DNA of 48,232 nt from Pseudoflavonifractor sp964504285 (lineage in GTDB: Bacteria; Bacillota; Clostridia; Oscillospirales; Oscillospiraceae), in contig CAZDDZ010000009.1 of NCBI GenBank assembly GCA_964504285.1, forward strand, positions 1 to 48,232. Reading direction: 5' to 3'. The notes beneath the pieces were generated by a model. That model saw only the letters and a program-made list of their open reading frames with translations, ran no database searches and was not told where the DNA came from. A program made the translations under genes and the position numbers. Below are positions 38,301 to 43,145 of the stretch, piece after piece (position 1 is the stretch's first letter; each line of letters opens with the position of its first letter).

Positions 38301-39489
38301 GCGTATTGGCCAGAAGCATACCGCCTTCATCCAATACCTGAATGTTGGCAAAGCAGCCGGTTGCCGAAATGCTCCAATTTCCCAAGGAAAACACCGGAAA
38401 ATTTAAAACCTCGCCGTCCACTACGGCGCTGGAGCCATCCTGCCCGTTAGAGCCGGATGCGCCGGGTGCGCCCGCTGAGCCGCCGGAACCAGAGGAACCC
38501 GCCGAGCCGTTTTTGCCTGCCGCCCCTGCCGAGCCTGCCGAGCCTGCCTGCCCGTCCCGACCATCGGTACCGGCAGTACCGGAGACACCGTCTACACCGC
38601 CCTCACCGCCGGAACCATCGGTACCGTTGGTGCCGTTATTGCCCGCCGTACCCGCCGCGCCCGCCTCTCCGTCCTCGCCGGGCTCCGCGGTAATGTCAAA
38701 GTGGGGAATGACACTTTCCTTTACGTTTTTTAGCTCCTCGGTCAGGGGTGGAACTTCAATATTATCGTCGGCCCCCAGCACCATTTTGCTGAAATCCATC
38801 AAAACCTCACCGGCTTCATCCGCCACATTGCGCAGGGCAAGGTCCACGGTAATTCCATTATCCAGAGTGGCGCTGCACTGGGGCGAGACAGTCTGCCATA
38901 CGTTGTCGGCCGTCTGGAGCTGAATGACGCTCTGGTCTATGTAGGAAATTTCTACAAACTGCTCAATCTCGCGGGTGTCCCCCTCCCCGAAATCCAGGGA
39001 GATACGAGGCGAGACCAGCATGTACTTATTCTGCCCCACCTTCCAAAGGAAGTCCGAGAATTTTAGGTCTGCCGTTGTGTTGGTCAGCGCATAGCCGTTT
39101 CCTTCGGGGGCAAATGTGATGGTAGGCGCTATGGCGTAATGGCCGGTCATCTGAGCCGTGTCCAATTCGTCCAGATTGACCACCACGCCCTTGGTCAGCG
39201 CGGAAACTGCATGGTTATCATAGTGTACAAAGCTTTCGGCACTCACACTGAGCCTACTTCCCTGCACATCCTGAAAGGTAACACTGTTTGAGAGGCCGGT
39301 ATTCCAGACGGTATCCGCGCCAAAAAGCATTTGCTTTTTCTCGGCTACGGCGTCTGCCGATAAAATATATCCCGAATACGGAAAAACACGAGCAGAAGCG
39401 CGCTCCTGCCGCCAGGAGTAAGCCAGCACTCCCGACGTCAGCAGCAGCACCGCCAGGCCGATGCCCATAACCCTTTTTTTCGCACTCAT
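32311..39489 (-). CDS. Large (2392-aa) surface protein with collagen-like stalk
   Basis: This is the first gene of the operon. I use the ATG at 39489, with GAGGAG at 39498-39503; the longer frame begins in the invertible-segment flank. Order: short basic N-terminus (SAKKR), membrane helix or uncleaved signal (about 7-24), beta-rich domain (about 35-245), about 27 collagen-like Gly-X-Y triplets (271-353), many fibronectin-III-like and other beta modules (about 360-2275), and a Pro-Thr-Glu repeat tail (about 2276-2392) with no LPXTG or C-terminal helix. The stretch FLWKVGQNKYMLVSPRIS in its N-terminal domain parallels FYKLADRRYLAVGPQLS in the 613-aa protein, suggesting homologous anchor domains. 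It is probably a long surface fibre; no catalytic motif was recognised. Confidence 0.87.
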   Translation of the reverse strand: MSAKKRVMGIGLAVLLLTSGVLAYSWRQERASARVFPYSGYILSADAVAEKKQMLFGADTVWNTGLSNSVTFQDVQGSRLSVSAESFVHYDNHAVSALTKGVVVNLDELDTAQMTGHYAIAPTITFAPEGNGYALTNTTADLKFSDFLWKVGQNKYMLVSPRISLDFGEGDTREIEQFVEISYIDQSVIQLQTADNVWQTVSPQCSATLDNGITVDLALRNVADEAGEVLMDFSKMVLGADDNIEVPPLTEELKNVKESVIPHFDITAEPGEDGEAGAAGTAGNNGTNGTDGSGGEGGVDGVSGTAGTDGRDGQAGSAGSAGAAGKNGSAGSSGSGGSAGAPGASGSNGQDGSSAVVDGEVLNFPVFSLGNWSISATGCFANIQVLDEGGMLLANTPELSSVVYLVDMATNSIKETLATPPEFDKLDPGGYPISFANLEPDHPYRLVVAAPINTNTENSVDYLRDFISKTFWTDSTGVFMEVSGRTAASLSLTVKKQSYASAGLSSTAKVYLYGSLDDAFRATPGTPILPTTLGYGELDLTSGSASYTFGPNTLTEALASNKTYYARMVVELNGTGLMPEQILALTTLKLRATVGAPTMTPNRESWGFDLTPGAVYDPDKGVTGYTYEFYNENDVRSGVLINGNVKPVKTISTVSSAGLTVPLDGTLLKSGIGYYVRTVALFNDNEKTAQLVSAFSNLARLNGSRLPAVYFVNSGSGSAGDPDTAAELSGWYDQLCGTVMVVPGTDGARLLLDKTHHPKVTIRASGYYYVQYPVYLQEDVPTDGSAYLVGRVESGYVQIDIPNQALTAADVSGVGAVNGLRPNLQYRVMVTGDLTEDGTNAYETNVLVGTCVVQTPDTVAVRGNWVDSTATGTTNAFSTQLSFAARTTADEAEKASFSRQMNTLSALKLTLVVGSHDNPGKDLGTLTLTESTYETVLGTEEAKNAASLGELMKAGLTLTEESFGLKAANLSGMSMVHIKATEACDYTVDGKNRVNQKAYLINEPGDTGAPPTSTGDGAVYINQFKITGETDESHNIQLSATPDPLPDPEKGVTVVANDDNKDGIKDDSYTLIPTYPNTGKLAKTITFYAFDYPDFHKDYTTSGGSWVLDSTNYPGCPLSPVSAVDSATGKGSALASITVQVPVVGAMPMVRFVPQTVENYYKGIYPDNSQAQMDAIAAYRPGTTADANGYFLFFYNDEHKDEPATGHQFVFAWTLTYQLENSPGTLYYPFSLGTQYTSYKNIPHSAPQDAPHKAPVAYALPWTSTRESVTWGVYIQDTEGAVLRAADNQTAQLYNRNGLTSGTALEGSAVGEAVYARVETEKPGAVGNLWSNPVTVYHTGAAASVAASVRIQWYTNKYTKGGAGLFAEDGTPRGYTPEAIQYSQYRMTPAGGGTVIPYYKNIFTFYHDPGEFMDTVGTGNVRLSLKEGYTDGNKTSVNRYTAELTGPIEVLDKVNGLRLTFTGGDKKTVVSLDKYLEGVDGCTVSKDVGGKNYSITFRIALSSELGALAGQSGVSVSACLLYETGEEGFRAAPTGTMALRSYAVRTDANVTGMKLQPNGRYRFSSSPVGVLENKITEGNDLPYWGSFFDLSLTGLTGLQVTSTRNSDITPRKETVQYTCDNAVGLLAGTLSLAPRTLEKSGTFHTEVYDAEGRRLDASSFEVPKVTPIVTYSKMGAGANNIQADYSLTALKAGEVSFRLSKRVENVWVGQVLKEGQWVDAAPDEEATLTQFPGSTQQGQLVFSGLDSDMEYQVVAYYLDGGVYKPLNMFNSSGNEIQNYLWLKTSAEPRVALRAAYWAGNYMNKRLHVDINISQVVDFYYTLELQSPTQNEDGTTAWNFLTYLDAGDAAKAVDGKTDIFDVGIQETVLGSQTEWVCNGLLYRADKFRDDGTLDKTEERIYLSYGQEYRVRVRVYNNGKGPKAVGGDAEKDDLIHTEAGKENAVQSVTVTKTDDVVNLSGAYQILTGENGAAVPTIAFTPAYIRRGAALRYDRYTVAVVRARLDSQSGMLVYTDVTDALLSTAQDWTPGEPLSLNNTLKLRLTNEGNPDMFHKGDTFTCYLYAIRDDYDSVDSGGYRHGRPTRSDILAGRALGSEENPLSQSAIKVSQGTSVLLATRSVQYTTTETSAGVVTVAKQGGDFIVTLTNPVHQSTITHMAWSVTALYTTENNLAIQSLSVSSGVAGTPQVPTNMLQTGTNTYQIAVAPAFTALPVDARVQSYTVTVQFYRMSDDGLSYISSDILVEAGADCSVTQQPDGGYRLTSVIELNEETAATLFMSIPAEEIPQETPKPTETSTPTETTAPTETPVPTETSEPTELPEPTELPEPTKAPEPIETPVPEPTPTLMPEPTAELTPSPIPVPTPGGQPQEDTEAPPAGGNGDPAEGTASPAHTAQ
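32440..32660 (-). repeat. Pro-Thr-Glu repeat tail coding repeats
   Basis: Short degenerate repeats encode units such as PTETSTPTETTAP, PTELPEPTELPEP and PEPTPTLMPEPT at the C-terminus of the 2392-aa protein. Such regions are typical wall-spanning or glycosylated linkers. Copy number could vary by replication slippage. Confidence 0.8.
38431..38679 (-). repeat. Collagen-like Gly-X-Y coding repeats
   Basis: About 27 uninterrupted Gly-X-Y triplets, rich in Ala, Ser, Asn, Asp and Thr (for example GTAGNNGTNGTDGSGG), form a collagen-like segment in the 2392-aa protein. Bacterial collagen-like segments usually trimerise, so this protein may be a trimer. Confidence 0.88.
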
Positions 39490-39593
39490 TTTAGATGCTC
39501 CTCTCGGAAAAGCGCCCTTTTTAGAGCGTAATTGCCATCGCTCCGCCGGGTCCATTTTTTGCGCAATTTCATATGTTAATATCGAAACAAACA
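39490..39593 (-). promoter_or_regulatory. Leader between invertible segment and first operon gene
   Basis: About 100 bp separate the left inverted repeat from the operon start codon. It holds the ribosome site at 39498-39503 and no gene. I see no convincing terminator in it, so transcription coming from the invertible segment should reach the operon. Confidence 0.6.
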
Positions 39594-39615
39594 ACTACAT
39601 AATATAAATTATGTA
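39594..39615. repeat. Left inverted repeat / recombination site
   Basis: These 22 bp are the exact reverse complement of 39864-39885. The site is itself a dyad: 12-bp arms (39592-39603 and 39608-39619) surround the asymmetric centre ATAA. The other site has the centre TTAT, so the crossover regions are in inverted orientation, as needed for inversion rather than excision. Confidence 0.85.
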
Positions 39616-39637
39616 GTTGCACCGGTTCTATTTCCAA
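39608..39637 (-). promoter_or_regulatory. Weaker minus-strand promoter candidate at left repeat
   Basis: On the minus strand TTGGAA (39632-39637) and CATAAT (39608-39613) are 18 bp apart, with the -10 inside the inverted repeat. If real, it would drive the operon in the present orientation. It matches consensus less well (4/6 and 5/6) than the plus-strand candidate, and the region is AT-rich, so chance matches are likely. Confidence 0.3.
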
Positions 39638-39863
39638 TTCAACTAATTATTTAATTTGAAAATCACCATTTTTCTTGCGTAAATAGCATGTTTAGCTAAA
39701 AGATAATTTAGTTAAATGAACAGTCCGCCCTTGCTTCATCGTAAAATTTTCAATCAATTTTTTCTTTGTGCTTGAAAATATATGCTTTTTATGTAATAAT
39801 AACACTTATAAATTAATAATTGCTCAAATAACGTCCCATTTAATCGTTTTTTGGTTTAAAAAT
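39616..39863. promoter_or_regulatory. Putative invertible promoter segment
   Basis: About 250 bp of strongly AT-rich, gene-free DNA lies between perfect inverted repeats and next to a tyrosine recombinase gene. It separates the recombinase from the 38-kb operon. The best promoter inside (39772-39800) points to the right, away from the operon. Flipping the segment would aim it at the operon, with a leader of about 180 nt. This is the arrangement of phase-variable promoters known from Clostridioides difficile, Bacteroides and fim of E. coli. Confidence 0.8.
39772..39800 (+). promoter_or_regulatory. Strong sigma-A-type promoter inside the invertible segment
   Basis: TTGAAA (39772-39777) and AATAAT (39795-39800) are separated by exactly 17 bp, each matching consensus at 5/6, with an extended TG at 39792-39793. 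In this orientation it fires rightwards into the antisense strand of the recombinase gene. After inversion the elements would lie near 39702-39707 and 39679-39684 on the minus strand, facing the operon. Confidence 0.62.
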
Positions 39864-39885
39864 TACATAATTTATATTATGTAGT
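39864..39885. repeat. Right inverted repeat / recombination site
   Basis: This is the partner of 39594-39615 (22/22 as reverse complement). It ends 10 bp before the stop codon of the recombinase gene, so inversion would not alter that gene. The motif GCACCGG follows at 39887-39893 and also follows the left site at 39619-39625. Confidence 0.85.
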
Positions 39886-39895
39886 AGCACCGGCT

Positions 39896-40747
39896 TTACG
39901 TTGATTTAATAACCAAACGCATTTTTGAAAGCATTTCCCTATGCTCATGACTGCTGATGGTTGTATAGATGCGTGTGGTCTCCACATTGCTATGTCCAAG
40001 AATATCCGCAAGGTGAACCAAATCTTTTTTCATCTGATAAAATGTCAACGCAAACAAATGCCGCAAATTGTGGGGAAATACCTTTTGGGGTGCCACGTTG
40101 GCCGCCTCGCACAGCCGCTTCATGTCTGCCCAAATATTACTTCTGTTTAGGGGCACCCCGCTTTTTGTTATAAAAATGCATCCAGAATTAATTTGGTTTC
40201 TTTTACAGTACTGTAAAAGAAGCTTTTTTAATTCTTTTGGAATCATAACAAAGCGCTCCTTTCCTTTGCTGGCTACCCGGATATTTCCGCCCTGCACGCC
40301 CTCTATCGTAATAAATTGCAGCTCCCCCACTCGGATCCCGGTAGAGCAAATTGTCTGCATCACAAGAAGAATCCGTTCTTCGCCCTTTTGTTTTGCCGCC
40401 TCTAAAAGCCGATAGTATTCCTCCCGGGTAAGCTCCTTTTCACCCGCGCAAAAACTGCGTTGGCTCTTAAGCTGCTTTACGCAGCAGTCGCTCCGGCCAA
40501 TAAATTTCAGAAATCCATTGACCGCCACCAACATGGAGTTAACGCTGGTCACCGCGAAACGAGAGCTCAGCTCCAGCTTAAAATCAATCACCGCCTCCTT
40601 GCTGATTTTCTTGTTCTCCGGCAGGGCGCAGTAAAATCTTTTAATATCTCTAACATACTTTTCAATGGTAGCGGGACTTCGCTCCTCTTCCAGAAGGTGC
40701 TGACGATAATGGATAATGTCCTCCTGTGCAAGCCTTTGTTTGTTCAT
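39896..40747 (-). CDS. Tyrosine recombinase (site-specific DNA invertase candidate)
   Basis: The 283-residue protein has an N-terminal SAM-like core-binding domain (about 5-90) and a catalytic domain (about 105-280) with the full set of active-site residues: R139 in STGIRVGEL, Lys in ASKGKERF (K161/K163), H226 and R229 in PHNLRH, H252 in LGHSN and nucleophile Y261 in TRIYTT. The length and the absence of an arm-binding domain resemble XerC/D-like and phase-variation recombinases more than phage integrases. The ATG at 40747 has AAAGGAGAG at 40752-40760. It sits directly beside the paired inverted repeats and reads toward the operon. No excisionase, phage or transposon genes are nearby, so a resident switch is the most likely role. 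Confidence 0.92.
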   Translation of the reverse strand: MNKQRLAQEDIIHYRQHLLEEERSPATIEKYVRDIKRFYCALPENKKISKEAVIDFKLELSSRFAVTSVNSMLVAVNGFLKFIGRSDCCVKQLKSQRSFCAGEKELTREEYYRLLEAAKQKGEERILLVMQTICSTGIRVGELQFITIEGVQGGNIRVASKGKERFVMIPKELKKLLLQYCKRNQINSGCIFITKSGVPLNRSNIWADMKRLCEAANVAPQKVFPHNLRHLFALTFYQMKKDLVHLADILGHSNVETTRIYTTISSHEHREMLSKMRLVIKST

Positions 40748-41096
40748 GCTGCTCTCCTTTAACTAGCGGTAATTTCCGTTTCCTCCGTGGATGGGAAGCG
40801 GATTGCTTCTAGAATATAGGAGTGCTCACAAACAACACAAGCAGTAAAATTAGGTAAATCCTGCGACTGATAGCTGCTTGCTCTGTAACCTGATTTTGGG
40901 GGCGTGGGCACATTTTATCCCGTACGCGGACTTTCATTTTACACCTATAAAATGTGCAAACGAAACCATCTCACCGCTTCATTGGTTTCATTAAAAATCC
41001 GTTGGTGTGTTAATTTCACTTTATCACTTTTTTTGTCGTTTGTGGGTGGTTTCGCACGAGACGACAGTTATCCTGCACAAGATAACACCACATTAT
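40748..41096. other. Intergenic region upstream of the recombinase
   Basis: About 350 bp without a convincing gene. A 64-codon plus-strand frame (40904-41098) has no ribosome site or family likeness. Short complementary pieces CGAAACCA (near 40970) and TGGTTTCG (near 41048) could pair, but no clear regulator or RNA is evident. Confidence 0.5.
40813..40840 (-). promoter_or_regulatory. Candidate recombinase promoter
   Basis: On the minus strand TTGTGT (40835-40840) and TATATT (40813-40818) lie 16 bp apart, about 65 bp upstream of the recombinase start. The -10 is good, the -35 is poor. Confidence 0.35.
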
Positions 41097-41137
41097 AAAA
41101 AAACAGTGCCTAGTCATAAGACCAGGCACTGTTTTTT
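41097..41137 (-). terminator. Terminator of the LytTR regulator gene
   Basis: A hairpin with arms 41103-41114 and 41121-41132 (one A/C mismatch, loop CATAAG) has A runs on the left and T runs on the right, so it can end transcripts in both directions. It lies 15 bp past the stop of the minus-strand response regulator. Confidence 0.85.
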
Positions 41138-41151
41138 ATTTTACCGATAAT

Positions 41152-41904
41152 TTAGGGCACCATGGGGGTTTCCATCTTTTTAAAAATAATGGAAAAATAT
41201 GCATCCCGCACCCGCCCAAAGCTACGTTTTGCAAGTGGTATCCGCTCTCCGCTGCTGAGTGTAATATCTCCCCTGGCTATGGTAACCACCGCTTGCAGGT
41301 TCACCAGATAGCCCTTGTAGGGACTGATAAACTGTCCGGGTGAGATTTCCTCCAGGTCCTCTGTAATCCGTGCAAGAGAACGGTTATCCTTCGTACACAG
41401 GCCTGTTTTCAGGTGAATGGTCTGGATATGGGCGGCACTTTCAATGTAAAGAATATCGTTTAGCTCTACTTGCCGAATGGCGCCGTCCTCTGTTTTAAAG
41501 GCCAGCTTTTTTATCTCCGTGGGAGCCAGGTGTGAAATGGCCCGCTCCATGGCGCTGTCAAACTGCTCTTGTGTAAACGGTTTGACCAGATAGTGGGCCG
41601 CGCCCAGGGCAAAGGCATCCACTGCATAATCAATACTGCTGGTGAGAAAAATGACCTCTGTCTTATAGTGTCTGGCTCGAATCTCGCGTGCGGTATCTAT
41701 GCCTGAGAGACCGGGTATGTACACGTCAAGAAGGGCAATGTCACAGCCGCCGTTCTGATCCAGTGCTTCTAAAAACTCCATTGGATTATCGTAGCTGTTA
41801 ATTATAGCAGTATAGTCGGCATGGGTCGCAAAATAGCTGCCGCAGGCGGTACGAATACGGGCAATTTGAGTTAACTCGTCATCACAGATGGCAATGCGCA
41901 GCAT
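41152..41904 (-). CDS. LytTR-family response regulator
   Basis: The 250-residue protein has a receiver domain (1-120) with acidic pocket D8/D9, phospho-acceptor D60 in ALLDVYIPGLSG, T88 and K108 in YLVKPF, and a C-terminal LytTR DNA-binding domain (about 140-245, with DILYIESAAHIQTIHL and SPYKGYLVNL). AgrA/LytR relatives control virulence, bacteriocin or surface genes. Two ATGs lie close together; AGGAGG at 41912-41917 is one base from the ATG at 41910 but 7 bases from the ATG at 41904, so I use 41904. No partner histidine kinase is in the window. It is separated from both the recombinase and the gal operon by terminators. Control of the neighbouring surface operon or its switch is possible but unproven. 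Confidence 0.92.
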   Translation of the reverse strand: MLRIAICDDELTQIARIRTACGSYFATHADYTAIINSYDNPMEFLEALDQNGGCDIALLDVYIPGLSGIDTAREIRARHYKTEVIFLTSSIDYAVDAFALGAAHYLVKPFTQEQFDSAMERAISHLAPTEIKKLAFKTEDGAIRQVELNDILYIESAAHIQTIHLKTGLCTKDNRSLARITEDLEEISPGQFISPYKGYLVNLQAVVTIARGDITLSSGERIPLAKRSFGRVRDAYFSIIFKKMETPMVP

Positions 41905-42028
41905 GTGCATACCTCCTCAGGCAAACTATTTATAGTCCCAGCTAGGGCTGAGATTTTAGCACTTAGGCACAAAGTGCCGGAATGCCCGTATAGTCACTGC
42001 GTTACAATTATTATAGCATTTTTTGTAT

Positions 42029-42065
42029 AAAAAGAACAAGCCCCCTGAGGGGGCTTGTTCTTTTT
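42029..42065 (-). terminator. Terminator of the galactose operon
   Basis: A 12-bp GC-rich stem (42034-42045 with 42049-42060, loop TGA) has five A before it and five T after it, so it can act in both directions. It lies about 40 bp past the galM stop and just upstream of the LytTR gene. It ends the lacI-galKETM transcript. Confidence 0.9.
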
Positions 42066-42103
42066 ATACATCAGCTTGAGGGTTTATCGACAGCCTGTTG
42101 CAT

Positions 42104-43144
42104 TCAAATTTCGGTAAATTTATAAACGGTGGTCTGCCGATAAATTTGCCCCGGACGGAGGATGGGGGAGGGAAAATCGGGGTGGTTGACGGCGTCGGGC
42201 CAGTTCTGTGTCTCCAGGCAAAAGGCCGAGCGGCGCGGGTAAGTCAGACCGCCCTTGCCCACAGCCCCGTCAAGATAGTTGGCGGTGTAAAACTGTATCC
42301 CAGGCTGGGTGGTGCTGCACTCCATACGCAATCCGTCGCACTGGGCCACAGCAGCCGGCTGGAGTGCCAAGTCAATGCAGTTTTTCAAAATAAAGTTGTG
42401 GTCATATCCCGCGCCATTGACCATTTGCGGGTGGTCGGACGGGAACCCCAGCGACAGGAGCTTGGGTTCCCGCAGATCAAAGGGGGTGCCGCCCACATGG
42501 ATGAGGGTGCCGGTGGGCACACCGAAGGCGCTGTTTTCATTCATGTAGTCGGCAAAAATCTGCACGGAGTGCTCCTCCACCGTGCCGACCCCTGCCCCCT
42601 TAAGGTTAAAGTAACTGTGGTTGGTGAGGTTTACCAGCGTGGGTGCATCGCTCTCGGCAGTGTACTCAATGATTAGGGCATTATCCTCGGTCAGCTGATA
42701 GGTCACCTGGGTCTGAAGGGTGCCGGGGAAGCCCTCCTCCCCGTCGGGACTGACATAGGTGAGCACCAACCGCTCCCCCGCCAGCTCAGCAGCCCAAAGC
42801 TTTTCGTTAAAGCCGTGAACACCCCCGTGGAGACAGCTGCGGTTGGCGTTTTCCGGGAGTGCGTACTCCTTGCCGTCCAGTGTAAAACGGGCCGAGCCGA
42901 TGCGGTTTGCCACCCGTCCCACCAGCGCACCGATGTAGGTGTCCTGGCTCTCGTAGCCCGCCATATCGTCAAAGCCCAGCACCACGTCCCGAAAGCCGTC
43001 CCCCACGGGCACGGTGAGGGCGCGGAGAATTCCGCCGTAGGTTAAAATTTCAGCCGACATGCCGTTATCGTTGGTCAGCGTCCAGCAGGAGACCGACTTG
43101 CCGCCCTTGGTGGTGCCAAAGGCACTGTTTTTAATGGTTATCAC
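42104..43144 (-). CDS. galM: Aldose 1-epimerase (galactose mutarotase)
   Basis: The 346-residue enzyme interconverts beta- and alpha-galactose as the entry step of the Leloir pathway. Family signatures are present: DDMAGYESQDTYIGALVGRVANRI, the substrate-binding His in NRSCLHGGVHGF, the catalytic His in LTNHSYFNL, and the C-terminal catalytic Glu in CLETQNWPDAVNHP. The start is a GTG at 43144, one base after the galT stop, with GGAGCAGG at about 43155-43162. It is the last gene of the gal operon and is followed by a terminator. The length is normal. Confidence 0.95.
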   Translation of the reverse strand: MITIKNSAFGTTKGGKSVSCWTLTNDNGMSAEILTYGGILRALTVPVGDGFRDVVLGFDDMAGYESQDTYIGALVGRVANRIGSARFTLDGKEYALPENANRSCLHGGVHGFNEKLWAAELAGERLVLTYVSPDGEEGFPGTLQTQVTYQLTEDNALIIEYTAESDAPTLVNLTNHSYFNLKGAGVGTVEEHSVQIFADYMNENSAFGVPTGTLIHVGGTPFDLREPKLLSLGFPSDHPQMVNGAGYDHNFILKNCIDLALQPAAVAQCDGLRMECSTTQPGIQFYTANYLDGAVGKGGLTYPRRSAFCLETQNWPDAVNHPDFPSPILRPGQIYRQTTVYKFTEI

Positions 43145-43145
43145 A

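Noticed and set aside
39594..40747. Prophage or integrative element with attL/attR
   Set aside because: The paired sites are only about 270 bp apart, lie on one side of the recombinase and are inverted at the centre, and no phage or conjugation genes are near.
40904..41098. 64-codon plus-strand gene upstream of the recombinase
   Set aside because: No ribosome site, no family likeness, and it runs up to a terminator hairpin serving the opposite strand.
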